A program made the translations under genes and the position numbers. The notes below the pieces were generated by a model. It worked only from the letters and a program-made list of their open reading frames with translations, was not told the origin of the DNA and searched no databases. A stretch of 64,000 nt of DNA, taken from contig OZ176053.1 in the NCBI GenBank assembly GCA_964247055.1, positions 868,001-932,000 on the forward strand. Direction: 5' to 3'. Origin of the DNA: Paragordius varius (lineage: Eukaryota > Nematomorpha). Shown piece after piece: positions 21,314 to 31,263 of the stretch (position 1 is the stretch's first letter; each line of letters opens with the position of its first letter).

Positions 21314-22040
21314 CTATTCAAACAAATAATGTTAAAATTAAGGATGACAGTAAAATTTATTTTCGAAATGAGAAACCATACTTTTTTCAACCTTGATTTT
21401 ACGTAAATAAACTATTTAATTGGATTAAACCATTTTGAAACACAAAATGCAGGATATGATTTAATAATATGATTTTCTTTTAGAAAAAAAATTGTCTTAA
21501 GTTTTCATTGTGCAATATAAGAGTTGACATGTCGTCTAAATCAGTAAAATTATATGTCACATAAAATGATATTTTAACATGTTTTACACAAAAAAAATAA
21601 AAATTAACACACACTTTTCAATATTGATTTTCTAAATTATATGGATATGATTGATTCTTTCTTAGTATGCTTGCCATAAAAATTGGCTCATGTTATATAT
21701 AAATAGTTGAAACTATGCTTTTTGGTAATATTACATTTTCAAAACATTATTATGCATTTTTGTAAAAAATATAGACATGTGTTAATTCCAATAGAATTCG
21801 TTTTTGATAAGCAATTTTAACAAGTCAATTTATAGATAATTATATAATCGCAACGTAAAAAGACCAATTTACATCTCTACTTCATACTTTGCAATTTAAA
21901 AGAGTTATATTTAAAAAAATCAAGTTAGATTTTAAAAAAATGCTTACCATATTGATTTTACATTTGTCAGTTTTCTTTTTGTTTCATGTTTTGTCCGTAT
22001 AATGGCGAGTTTTTATATAAAATCTATTTATAAGCCTTAC

Positions 22041-22109
22041 AAATGTCCAAACTCATGTGGTATGGTTATAGCGGTATTGAATCTATTGACATGTATGATG
22101 GTACAATTC
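22041..22109 (-). pseudogene. Isolated metalloprotease zinc-site exon, copy 1
   Basis: The frame reads NCTIIHVNRFNTAITIPHEF then GH, matching the region of ADAMTS/reprolysin proteases that ends at the zinc-binding HExxH (HEFGH at 22057-22043). A GTAAGG donor follows. The remainder of the site (xxGxxHD) is expected in the next exon, but only MITE-derived sequence lies between here and 21313. The exon ends in phase 2 whereas 21313 starts in phase 0. An in-frame stop lies just upstream of the proposed acceptor. It is probably a relic of the protease part of the ADAMTS-like gene. Confidence 0.55.
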
Positions 22110-22324
22110 TCCGTTTACATTCTTTCAAGATATGCAACGCCTTAAAATGTTTTTATATATATAAATTGATAATATGATATGAAAGTTTTATAATAATTAA
22201 ATGAAAACAATTGTAGAAAATAAAATATATTTATTCATAAGCGATATTAACCAAAAATATATAATCATTATAACAAGAGCATTTAAAAAATATATTTTTT
22301 AAAAAAAATTAAAGATTAAAGAAC

Positions 22325-22440
22325 CATTCTGCTAAAATCCAGGAATTGTCCAGGAATGCTGCTAGACGCCTTTTTTGAATTTATGTATGTGTGAATACCA
22401 TCAGGCATAAAAAATACAACTTTAAGTGGGCGAGAATTTC
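22325..22440 (-). other. Possible further 5' exon of the ADAMTS-like gene, copy 1
   Basis: An open minus-strand stretch reading VVFFMPDGIHTYIN and ending QFLDFSRMV before a GT is well conserved in copy 2 (42350-42465), with two silent and three replacement changes. I do not recognise the segment. The longer open frame up to 22558 is misleading, because its N-terminal part comes from the inserted TTAA element. Confidence 0.3.
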
Positions 22441-22455
22441 TTTCGATATCTTTAA

Positions 22456-23037
22456 CACTTGGATGCAACACGCTCATTTTAGTCCTTCGATTCAAATTGG
22501 GGTAGTTGGATACCCCAGGCCTGTTTAAAATCAAATACTTTAAAAAGTATCCAAGCAATCAAAACCATGGCAAAATTTTGCACTTATATAACATTAATAA
22601 ACAGAAATATATAAAAAATTTTATTCAAAAATACTTAATATTACTTATTTTGAGCTAAAACTGAAAGGTGTAAATTTAGCCAACGTGACATGTGTCAAAT
22701 TGTAAAATTAAAAAATAATACAAAATATACCGCTATTTCTATTTCTATCAATGTTAGATGTAATTTATATGAAAAATAAGCTTTAGTTTTACCCTTAAAA
22801 TTAAATGAAGACGATATTTTGCAAAATTTTTGCAAAATAAAAATGGCGTCGAAGTAGTTTGAGATGAAACTTTTTTTTCAAAACAAAATTTTATCAAGAT
22901 ATTTTGGCATATTCATATAATATTTATCAGGATAGAAGCATAAATTTAAATTGGGACCGTTTCCTTCAGTAGTTTTTTAAAAATTTTAATTTAAATTTAG
23001 TCTGGGGTATTTAGATACCCCAATTTGAATCGAAGTG
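22456..23037. mobile_element. piggyBac-like nonautonomous element with TTAA duplication (copy 1 only)
   Basis: The 582-bp insert is flanked by TTAA on both sides (22452-22455, 23038-23041). The ends are inverted (CACTTGGAT and its relative CACTTCGAT). Subterminal near-palindromes follow, of the type GGGGTATTTAGATACCCC. The matching place in copy 2 is an empty site with a single TTAA (42469-42472). It has no coding capacity. Confidence 0.85.
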
Positions 23038-23689
23038 TTAATATAAATGTTATCCCATCTATCCTAATTTATACCGTCATACTTAAAACCTTTGTATATT
23101 TTATACAAATAAGAATTAAAGATAATATAATGCTACGCTTTTATATTATCAACAAGTCATCTTTTTGTCGAATTGGTTAGTATATATCCATAATGAAAAA
23201 ATATTACTTACATACATTGCGATGTCTTTTTTCGTAAATAAATAATTAAATACAAAATATTGCAATTTAGTGATAGTGTTTTAGCGAGTTAATATACAAC
23301 ATATATTACGATATTTTAATATATTTAGTATAGTTACTATCTATATTCATCTAGTGAAACTAACTCAATTTTAAATTGAAAAAGGCTGAGTCTCCGCCTT
23401 ATAAAAAAATGAACCAAATTCCTAACCTTAGCCCATAAAGTCAAAAGCCTTAAATATTTGCCAGGGTATCATGATGTACTTTTTATATAAATATGATATA
23501 TTGGGTAGATGTGCGTATATAAGTCTATAAAATAAAATTTTTACCGCATCTTAAAAAGTTTTCAATTTAATGCCATAACATATGATTACCCTAAACATAT
23601 ATCTTAATTGATAAATTTAAGTAATGTGTTGATTTATTATAAGTTTAAACTTAAGGAGATATTTAGTTGGGATAATTTTTCGGAATTTT

Positions 23690-24195
23690 AAATTTAAACC
23701 TTCCATTAAAAACGTTTGGACTAATCGATTTTCTAGACAATACATAAAAGTAACTGAAAAGACAGTTCCAATTCAAATTGCTTTTATATTCAAAAGTATT
23801 TATAAATAGCCAAAAAAGATTATACTAAAGTATTTCGACGCCAATTTTATTTATGTTTTTTGCGAAATATCATGATTTGATTTTAACGCTAAATTTAAAG
23901 TTTATTTTTTATCAAAAAGATACAAACATTATCAATAGTGATTTTTGGATTATTTTAATTAGCTAATGCACACATGTCATGATGGCCAAAAAATTTTCTT
24001 GAGGTTTATACATTAAATAGGCAGTATCAAGATATTAAATAAATCTTTTTTTATATTTTGCTTAATAGTTATAATGTAAACCCTTCCACTGGTTTTGATT
24101 TTGTTCCATATTTAAAAAATATTAGATTTTAAACAGCCACTACTACTTCCTAATTTAATATATGATTGAAATTAATGTATTGTATCCAAGGGTTA
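23690..24195. mobile_element. Older degenerate relative of the TTAA element
   Basis: Shares internal stretches with 22456-23037 (ACTGAAAAGACAGTTCCAAT, then TATTTCGACGCCAATTTTAT) and ends GTATCCAAGGGTTA. Diverged, and also present in copy 2 at about 43480-43910. Confidence 0.55.
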
Positions 24196-24598
24196 TATTA
24201 TTAAAATATGTCATTTAATAAATTTTCAAATTAACAAAGTGGTGATAAGCAGTATTTTGAAAACATAAATGGTCTACTTTGGAATAAACATCCTTAAAAT
24301 AATTTGCAAATAAATACATTAAAAAAATTTCATTAAATCTCAGCATTAATATAAAGCAGAAATCTCAGATAACTGAATGCCATTAATTTTCAGACTTTTA
24401 GAAAATTTTAATAAACTTCATAAAAATATTTAAATCCTAACCTATTTTTTTAATATTCAAGATTGGATAATAACATCTATCTAGAAATATTTAGCGCCTA
24501 ATATTAGTCTCATCACATAAGAATAATATTAAATATATTTAGCAGAACCAAATTATTTTTTATAAATACAAGGCCTGTTTTATAAATTTATAACAGAA

Positions 24599-24715
24599 AA
24601 TGCGTGAATCTCGGCCTGCTTCGCAGCCCGAGGAACTCCTGCGGACTTCTTTAAGAAAATGAACCAACTCCAATCCCTCACCCTAACCCTAGCCCACAAA
24701 CTCGAAAACCTTAAA
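24599..24715 (+). repeat. GC-rich foldback element with telomere-like core (copy 1)
   Basis: About 117 bp, strikingly GC-rich here. It contains two adjacent hairpins: CTCGGCC...CCCGAG, then a GAAGTCC/GGACTTC-type stem (imperfect here, perfect in the other copies). CTCACCCTAACCCTAGCCCA follows. Other copies are at 44345 (plus) and 32493 (inverted). Decayed relatives are at about 23385-23460 and 42830-42905. No transposon ends were identified. Confidence 0.7.
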
Positions 24716-25900
24716 ATATATCCTTTAAAATCTGATTAACATAATTAACATTTTTCACTTAAACTATTTGGTTATATTTGCTCTTTAAAAAAGATATCTT
24801 ACAGCTTTCTAAAAACGACTGGAACCGATATAAATCACTATTTTTTCAAAAGAAGCAAAAATTAATGAAAAGATTTAATTTTTATTATAAATTGTTTATT
24901 GCGCGTGGTAAATCTCCGTTACATGATATTTAAACAATTTCTTAATATAAAAATTTCACTATTTATTAGGACGGTTTCAACGAAAATGTTGCTTTTGAGT
25001 CTTGAGAATATTTTATAGATAATGCATTATTTAAGTATTTTCACAATTGAAAATAAATTAATTTATGGTAGGAAAACAAACCTGATATATATGTATTGCT
25101 CTATGCCAAAAGTATAAAATTAGTGTTTAATAATGTTCTCTTTTTAAAAAGATCCAACCAAGTCTTATCTCTTACCTTAACCCTTAGCCCTAAACAAGAG
25201 ATAGCCAACCTAAGCAAAACAAATTATATATGAATGATTTCCATTTAAAATTTAATATTTATTAGAATGGACGGATTGAGATACATTTAATAAGCATCTT
25301 TAAATAATTTTCACCTCCATATACATATATAATTATTATGTGTGATTGATCTTAATTTGTATTGGAAAGAACTTGCATTTTATTGTTAGATAATAAATGA
25401 ATAGTTATATGATTTAGCATTTAGTATAGATTATAAGATTGCTGGACTATTATCTTTTAAAATTTTATTAATAAGTAATATGATTATTAATAATTTTATT
25501 GAATAATTATATTTAGCATTTATATATACAATTCAAAGCTTTGAATCAAGAAAAAGATTAACCTGAAAATTGTACCTTAAATATATAAACCTCATCTATA
25601 AAATATTTTAGACAATTAATAAATATTAACATAAATTTAATTGTAAAAATCACTTATATTACCTATATCATTAACTTGATTTTTAAATTTTAGATAAATT
25701 TAAATTATAGGCATAACATTTATATATTTTATGAATAATATTTTTTAAATAATTATTTTTAGATATGCCATATTTTTTTTAACATATAATTTTCTGCGAA
25801 TTAACTTTTATATCTTTATAGGCGCCAGCTAGTAAAACAATGTTGTAATAAAATATATTCTTATATAATGTTATATATGCACATGAGAACAAAAAGGAAA
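24716..25900. other. Noncoding AT-rich stretch (copy 1)
   Basis: No coding or structured feature is recognised. Most of it is conserved in copy 2 with small indels. Confidence 0.4.
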
Positions 25901-26105
25901 ACATTATGTGTGCGATCGAGCTAGGCGCCCAAACAAACAAGCGAATAATAATAAGAGAAGAGAGGGAAAAGCAATAACAAACAAACAGACGGATTTTTCT
26001 CGAAGGGGAGAAAAGGCGCAAATGCGCACTTTATTTTGATTGGTGGAGAGGGAACGCACGTGTTCCCACTCCTATATATACAACGAAAAATTTAATAATT
26101 TTCAT
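25900..26105 (+). promoter_or_regulatory. Promoter-like GC-richer block (copy 1)
   Basis: Within about 40 bp, in order, are an inverted CCAAT box (ATTGG near 26039), a CACGTG E-box inside the palindrome GGGAACGCACGTGTTCCC (26050-26067), and a TATATATA box near 26072. This spacing fits a plus-strand RNA polymerase II promoter with a start near 26100. It is conserved in copy 2. The downstream reading frame is not conserved between copies, so any transcript is likely noncoding. The two overlapping minus-strand ORFs here are also not supported. Confidence 0.45.
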
Positions 26106-26929
26106 TTTTTATTTTTTTTAAAAATATTTTTTGGATACTTTGTGCGTGCATGCATGTTCCCTTTCCATGTCTTGTTCCGGTTACCATTTTGTTAACATGA
26201 TGTATCTGTTAATCAATCTCAACATCAACAAATCAAGTAAATTATTATATTTTAATTTAAAAGGAATTGTTAATTGTCAAAACAAGAGAATGTCCAAGCA
26301 AAACCTGGAAACAATCATTTTTTATGGGAAAAATCTCACAAATTAAAACAAACCACACATTGTATTGGAATGCTATGGTTATGAATGCTAAAACGAAATG
26401 GGAAATAGCTTAATATAATGCTTCCCTATGATTTATGTAAGTTTTGCATGTTTTGAATATACTTTGTGATTAAAATAACACTCTACTTTTGGTAATAAAA
26501 TACTGGGAGATACGATTTACATTAAAAACAACTAGTAGTTATTGCTTAATTTATTTTTGACTTTTTCTTGCTATTTTCTATCTGTTTTCGTTAATTTTAT
26601 GCGGCCAATTTAAACAAAACCTACCATCTCTATGTGTGTTGTAAATGTACTTTATATTATATGTTGTTTGAAGAAATGAAGAAATAAATTGAATAATATA
26701 TATTTAATTATATATTGTTAACAAAGTATGTGTAGCTACTCTATTAAATTACTATAATTTTAAATAATTATTTTTTATTTGGGAGGTGTAGTACTTGTTA
26801 TTCCCTCTCAAATTCAACCGATTTTCTGCAATTCAAAACAAAACGCATCTATATATCTAATAAATCACAGCAATTTGCAATTTTGGTGTATGGATTTTCA
26901 TTTCATTCTTTGACAATTAACTGAATATC
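26106..26929. other. Conserved noncoding region between promoter-like block and satellite (copy 1)
   Basis: Very similar to 45845-46740 of copy 2. No conserved reading frame: the 71-codon frame at 26131 is broken in copy 2 by a TGA after ATGATGATG. Confidence 0.45.
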
Positions 26930-29165
26930 TCAAATTCTTATTTTTTTTTTAAAAATAATTTTTATAAAAAAGCTAAAATCGTAAAAGGCGTAAGAAATGT
27001 ATCCGAAATTTTTTTAAACCAAAAACTGTTGAAATATCACTATATTAAAATATTTTTTAAAAAACGCTTTTTTATCAAAAAATCATTTAAATTAAGGTTT
27101 GGTTTTTAATTTAAAAATTGACTAAAAATGCGCTTATTTTTTAAAAAATCTCCTAAAAATGCGTTTTCCTTTTAAAAAATCACGTAAAAATGTGCTTTTG
27201 CCTATTTAAAAAATCATAAAAAGCGCTCTCTTTTGAAAAAATATCCTAAAAATGCGTTATTCGCTAAAAATAAGCTTTTTTATTAAAATATCCTAAATAT
27301 GCGGATTCTTTTAAAAAATCTCATAAAAGGTTGCTTTTTTAATCAAACAATTATTGAAAATCAGCATTTTCAATAAATCACTAAAAATCGGTTATTTTTG
27401 TTTAAATTTCGCTAAAAATAAGTTTTCCTTTATTAAAAAATTCCCTAAAAGTACTTCTGCTCATTAAAAAACTTCCAAAAATGTGCTTTTTAATTCAAAA
27501 AGTCACTAAAAATCCGTCATTTTTATTAAAAATTCGTTAAAAATAAGTTTTTATTCTCAAAATGCGGATTCATTTAAAAAATTTCCTAAAAACGTGCTTT
27601 TTTAATCCAAAAATAAAAATCGGCCTTTTCACTAAAAATAAACTTTTTTTAAAAAAAATTTAAAAATAAGCTTTTTCTTATTAAAAAATCCTAAAAATGC
27701 GGATTATTTTAAAAAATCTCTTAAAACGGTGCTTTTTTAATACAATTATTAAAAATCAGCTTTTTCAATAAATCACTAAAAATCGATTTTTGTTTAAAAT
27801 TCGCTAAAAATAAGTTTTCTTTTATTATAAAATTCTCAAAATATTCTTATAAAAAATCTCCTAATAACGTGCTTTTTAAATCAAAAAGTCACTAAAAAGC
27901 GGACTTTTTACAAAAAATAAGCTTTTTTAAAAAAATCCTAAAAATAAGCTTTCTTTTATTAAAAAGTCTCCTAAAAATGCGCTTTCTTTTTAAAAAAATA
28001 TCCTAAAAAGTTAATTTACTAAAAATGCGCTTTCTTTTTAAAAAATCTCTTAAAAATGCGCTTTCTTTTTAAAAAAAATCTCCTAAAAAGTTCATTCACT
28101 AAAAATGCGCTCTCTTTTTGAAAAATCTCGTGAAAATGCGCTTTCTTTTTAAAAGATCTCGTGAAAATGCGAAAAGATCTCCTAAAAATGCGCTATCTTT
28201 TTAAAATATCTCCTCGCTTGCATTTTTTTATTGAAAAATATCCTAAAAAGTTAATCGAAAATTATCAAAAAATCGGTAATTTTTATTTACAATTCACTAA
28301 AAATGAACTTTCTTTTTAAAAAATCTCCTAAAAAGTTAATTCACTAAAAATGCGCTCTCTTTTCAAAAAAATCTCCTAAAAAGTTAATTCACTAAAAATG
28401 CGCTCTCTTTTCAAAAAAATCTCCTAAATTAATTCACTAAAAATGCGCTCTCTTTTTAAAAAAATCTCCCAAAAAGTTAATTCACTAAAAATGCGCTCTT
28501 TTTTTGAAAAATCTCGTGAAAATGCGCTTTCTTTTTAAAACATCTCGTGAAAATGCGCTTTCTTTTTAAAAGATCTCCTAAAAATGCGCTATCCTTTTAA
28601 AAGATCTCCTAAAAATGCGCTATCCTTTTAAAATATCTCCTAAAAATGCGCTTTCTTTTTAAAAAAATCTCCTAAAAAGTTAATTCACTAAAAATGCGCT
28701 CTCTTTTCAAAAATCTCCTAAAAAGTTAATTCACTAAAAATGCGCTCTCTTTTTGAAAAATCTCGTGAAAATGCGCTTTTTTTTAAAAGATCTCGTGAAA
28801 ATGCGCTTTCTTTTTAAAAGATCTCCTAAAAATGCTCTCTCTTTTTGAAAAATCTCGTGAAAATGCGCTTTCTTTTTAAAAGATCTCCTAAAAATGCGCT
28901 ATCTTTTTAAAATATCTCCTAAAAATGCGCTATCTTTTTAAAATATCTCCTAAAAATGCGCTATCTTTTTAAAATATCTCCTAAAAATGCGCTTTCTTTT
29001 TAAAAAAATCTCCTAAAAATGTCCATTTTTTTATTGAAAAATATCCTAAAATGTTAATCGAAAATTATCTAATAATCGGTAATTTTTATTTACAATTTAC
29101 TAAAAATGAGCTTTCTTTTTAAAAAAATGTCCTAAAAATGCGCTTTCTTTTTAAATTTTGTTAAA
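26930..29165. repeat. 31-bp satellite array, copy 1 (about 2.2 kb)
   Basis: Tandem monomers of about 29-31 bp with the consensus core CCTAAAAATGCGCTTTCTTT followed by TTAAAAAATCT. Monomers are diverged at the left edge (26.9-27.9 kb) and more uniform from 28 kb, the usual edge-to-centre gradient of satellites. A second monomer type contains AAAAAGTTAATTCACTAAAA. Confidence 0.95.
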
Positions 29166-29214
29166 AAGTGGCCGAAAATTTCGTTAACAAAACTCTTTTT
29201 TATGTTAATGTATC

Positions 29215-30130
29215 ATTTGTTTTTATCTAATCAGTTGTTTTTATAAATCAGCTGTCTTTATCTAATCAGCTGTTTGTATTTCAGCTGTTTGTATTTCAGC
29301 TGTTTTTATAATTTAGTTGTTTTTATAATTTAGTTGTTTTTATAATTTAGTTGTTTTTATAATTTAGTTGTTTTTATTTATCAGTTGTTTTTATTTATCA
29401 GTTGTTATTTTATCAGTTGTTATTTTATCAGTTGTTATTTTATCAGTTGTTTTTAATTTATCAGTTGTTTTTTATAAATTAGTTGTTTTTTATAAATTAG
29501 TTGTTTTTATAAATCAGTTGTTTTTATATATCAGTTGTTTTTATATATCAGTTGTTTTTATAAATCGGTTGTTTTTATAAATCGGTTGTTTTTATAAATC
29601 GGTTGTTTTTATAAATCGGTTGTTTTTATAAATCGGTTGTTGTTTTTATAAATCGGTTGTTTTTATAAATCGGTTGTTGTTTTTATAAATCGGTTGTTTT
29701 TATAAATCAGTAGCTGTTTTTATTTTATCAGTTGTTTTTATAAATAAGCTGTTTTTATTTTATCAGTTGCTTTATATATCAGTTGCTTTATATATCAGTT
29801 GCTTTATATATCAGTTGCTTTATATATCAGTTGCTTTATATATCAGTTGCTTTATATATCAGTTATTTTTATAATTCAGTTGTTTTTATAATTCAGTTGT
29901 TTTTATAAATCAGTTGTTTTTATAAATCAGTTGTTTTTATAAATCAGTTGTTTTTATAAATCAGTTGTTTTTATAAATCAGTTGTTTTTATAATTCAGTT
30001 GTTTTTATAAATCAGTTGTTTTTATAATTCAGTTGTTTTTATAATTCAGTTGTTTTTATAATTCAGTTGTTTTTATTTTATCAGTTGTTTTTATTTTATC
30101 AGTTGTTTTTGTTATTAATTTGATTTGTCA
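29215..30130. repeat. 17-bp minisatellite
   Basis: Tandem repeats of a unit such as TTTTTATAAATCAGTTG. Variants are clustered in blocks: ATTTAGTTG units near 29.3 kb, AATCGGTTG units at 29.56-29.7 kb, TATATCAGTTGCT units at 29.76-29.86 kb, and AATTCAGTTG after that. Such blocks indicate local homogenisation. The 70-codon plus-strand frame inside it is a by-product of the repeat. Confidence 0.95.
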
Positions 30131-30261
30131 GTTGTTTTTCATTATAAAGCAGTTGATTCTCCTTAAAAGAGTGATTGAATATTTAATGACGAGTCAAACA
30201 ACCTTATTTCTTAGTATTTAAATGTAACAAAACTCAAACATATATGTTTTTAAATAACAGA

Positions 30262-30447
30262 TGTTAAAATTCGTAATATAACGATAAAGGATAATTAATT
30301 AGAATAAAATGAAAGTATATTTAAATATTATAAACGATATGTGAAACCCTTCGTCAATAGTAATCGCAGACTAGTTTCGTGCTTGTTAACACTCATCAGT
30401 ACGAATCTATTTAATTATCCTTTATCGTTATATTACGGATTTTAACA
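30262..30447. mobile_element. 186-bp hairpin element enclosing a hammerhead-like motif
   Basis: The terminal inverted repeats are 37 bp long (30262-30298 and 30411-30447) and differ at one position. They flank 112 bp that contain the hammerhead-like core. It is absent from both duplicated copies. The class is unknown; it could be a foldback element or a short Penelope/retrozyme-type derivative. Confidence 0.75.
30350..30405 (-). ncRNA. Hammerhead ribozyme-like motif (degenerate, type I)
   Basis: The minus strand contains CUGAUGA (30399-30393), stem II GUGUU-AACA-AGCAC (30392-30379) and GAAAC (30378-30374). Stem I pairs UUCGU with ACGAA (30350-30354). Stem III pairs UAGU with ACUA. Relative to an active hammerhead, the base expected to pair with the C after GAAA is missing, and the position next to the cleavage site is a G.A mismatch. 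Self-cleavage may therefore be weak or lost. Confidence 0.55.
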
Positions 30448-30723
30448 ACTGTTATTACAAAAAATAACCAATCCGTTATTTACCATTACAATATATGTTT
30501 TTTATTTATCAGTTTATATTTATCAATTATTTTTATTTATTAATTGTTTTTATTCAATCAGTTGTTTAATCTGTTTTTATACAATGTTTTATAGGCTATT
30601 TTAAAATTTTGATATAATGTTTTTATATGGTTTATAACATTTTTTTAGCTAAAATTTTTAATAGCGTTTTTATTAAATTTAATTTGTAACAAATATATTT
30701 TCTTCAAATTTAGATATGTATAG

Positions 30724-30797
30724 CTTCCCTTAATTCGTGCAAAAACTAAAACGAAACGTATAGAAGAACTCAACATTGAATTATCCCAAAGATGGTA
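30724..30797 (+). other. Possible short exon
   Basis: After an AG at 30722-30723, an open stretch reads LPLIRAKTKTKRIEELNIEL then SQRW and stops at TAA, or is cut at the GT 11 bases after the last Leu codon. The codons are less AT-biased than the surroundings. It cannot be joined in frame to the exons at 31264 or 33185. Confidence 0.2.
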
Positions 30798-31263
30798 ATT
30801 ATTTTTACTTTTTAAAGATTGATTTTGTTAATGTTTTGAAGACAAAAATGTTTTTAATAATCTATCTTTTCCTTAAATTATTTTTTTAAAAAAAGAGTTA
30901 TTTATATACCAACTATATAAAAACCGTAAAAGTCAGCTGATATATATAGATGACTTTTACTTTATGGCTTAAAGGATTTAAAATGAATTAAAGAATTTTT
31001 TAAAACTTTCTCTTGGAAGCTGATAATACAACACCCACTATTTAGCAAAATGTATGAAAACTTTTAAATTATATATTTTATTTACAACATTACTATTATA
31101 TGCATTCTTATACTACCCTATTTGATTTATATTTCTTTCCTAACTCACTTATGAAACTTACAATTATTTTTAGATTAGATATTATCTTTTGAAAGATTTT
31201 GTAAATATATAAATAAATTTTTGTTTTACGTTTTAGCTTTATAATATTTTTATATAACTTAGA

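Larger units (their letters stand above)
14740..29165. repeat. Segmental duplication, copy 1
   Basis: From about 14740 the sequence can be followed base by base in a second direct copy starting near 34805, in the same gene order and orientation. The offset is about 20,013 bp at the GPCR and about 19.7 kb at the promoter-like block, because of insertions and deletions. Similarity continues into the 31-bp satellite at 27 kb. Exons are nearly identical and introns differ mainly by small indels. Confidence 0.9.

Noticed and set aside
22316-22558. Full 80-codon minus-strand ORF as a gene
   Set aside because: Its first half lies in the inserted TTAA element and is absent from copy 2. Only the 22325-22440 part is conserved.
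24680-24710. Interstitial telomere
   Set aside because: Only two CCCTAA units, and they lie inside a dispersed 117-bp element present at three loci.
25779-26021. Conserved minus-strand ORF rich in Ser/Phe/Ile (also 45552-45815)
   Set aside because: It overlaps the promoter-like block, its N-terminus differs between copies through indels, and its composition is noncoding-like.
29368-29580. Repetitive 70-codon ORF
   Set aside because: Translation of the 17-bp minisatellite. The period is not a multiple of three, so the frame is accidental.
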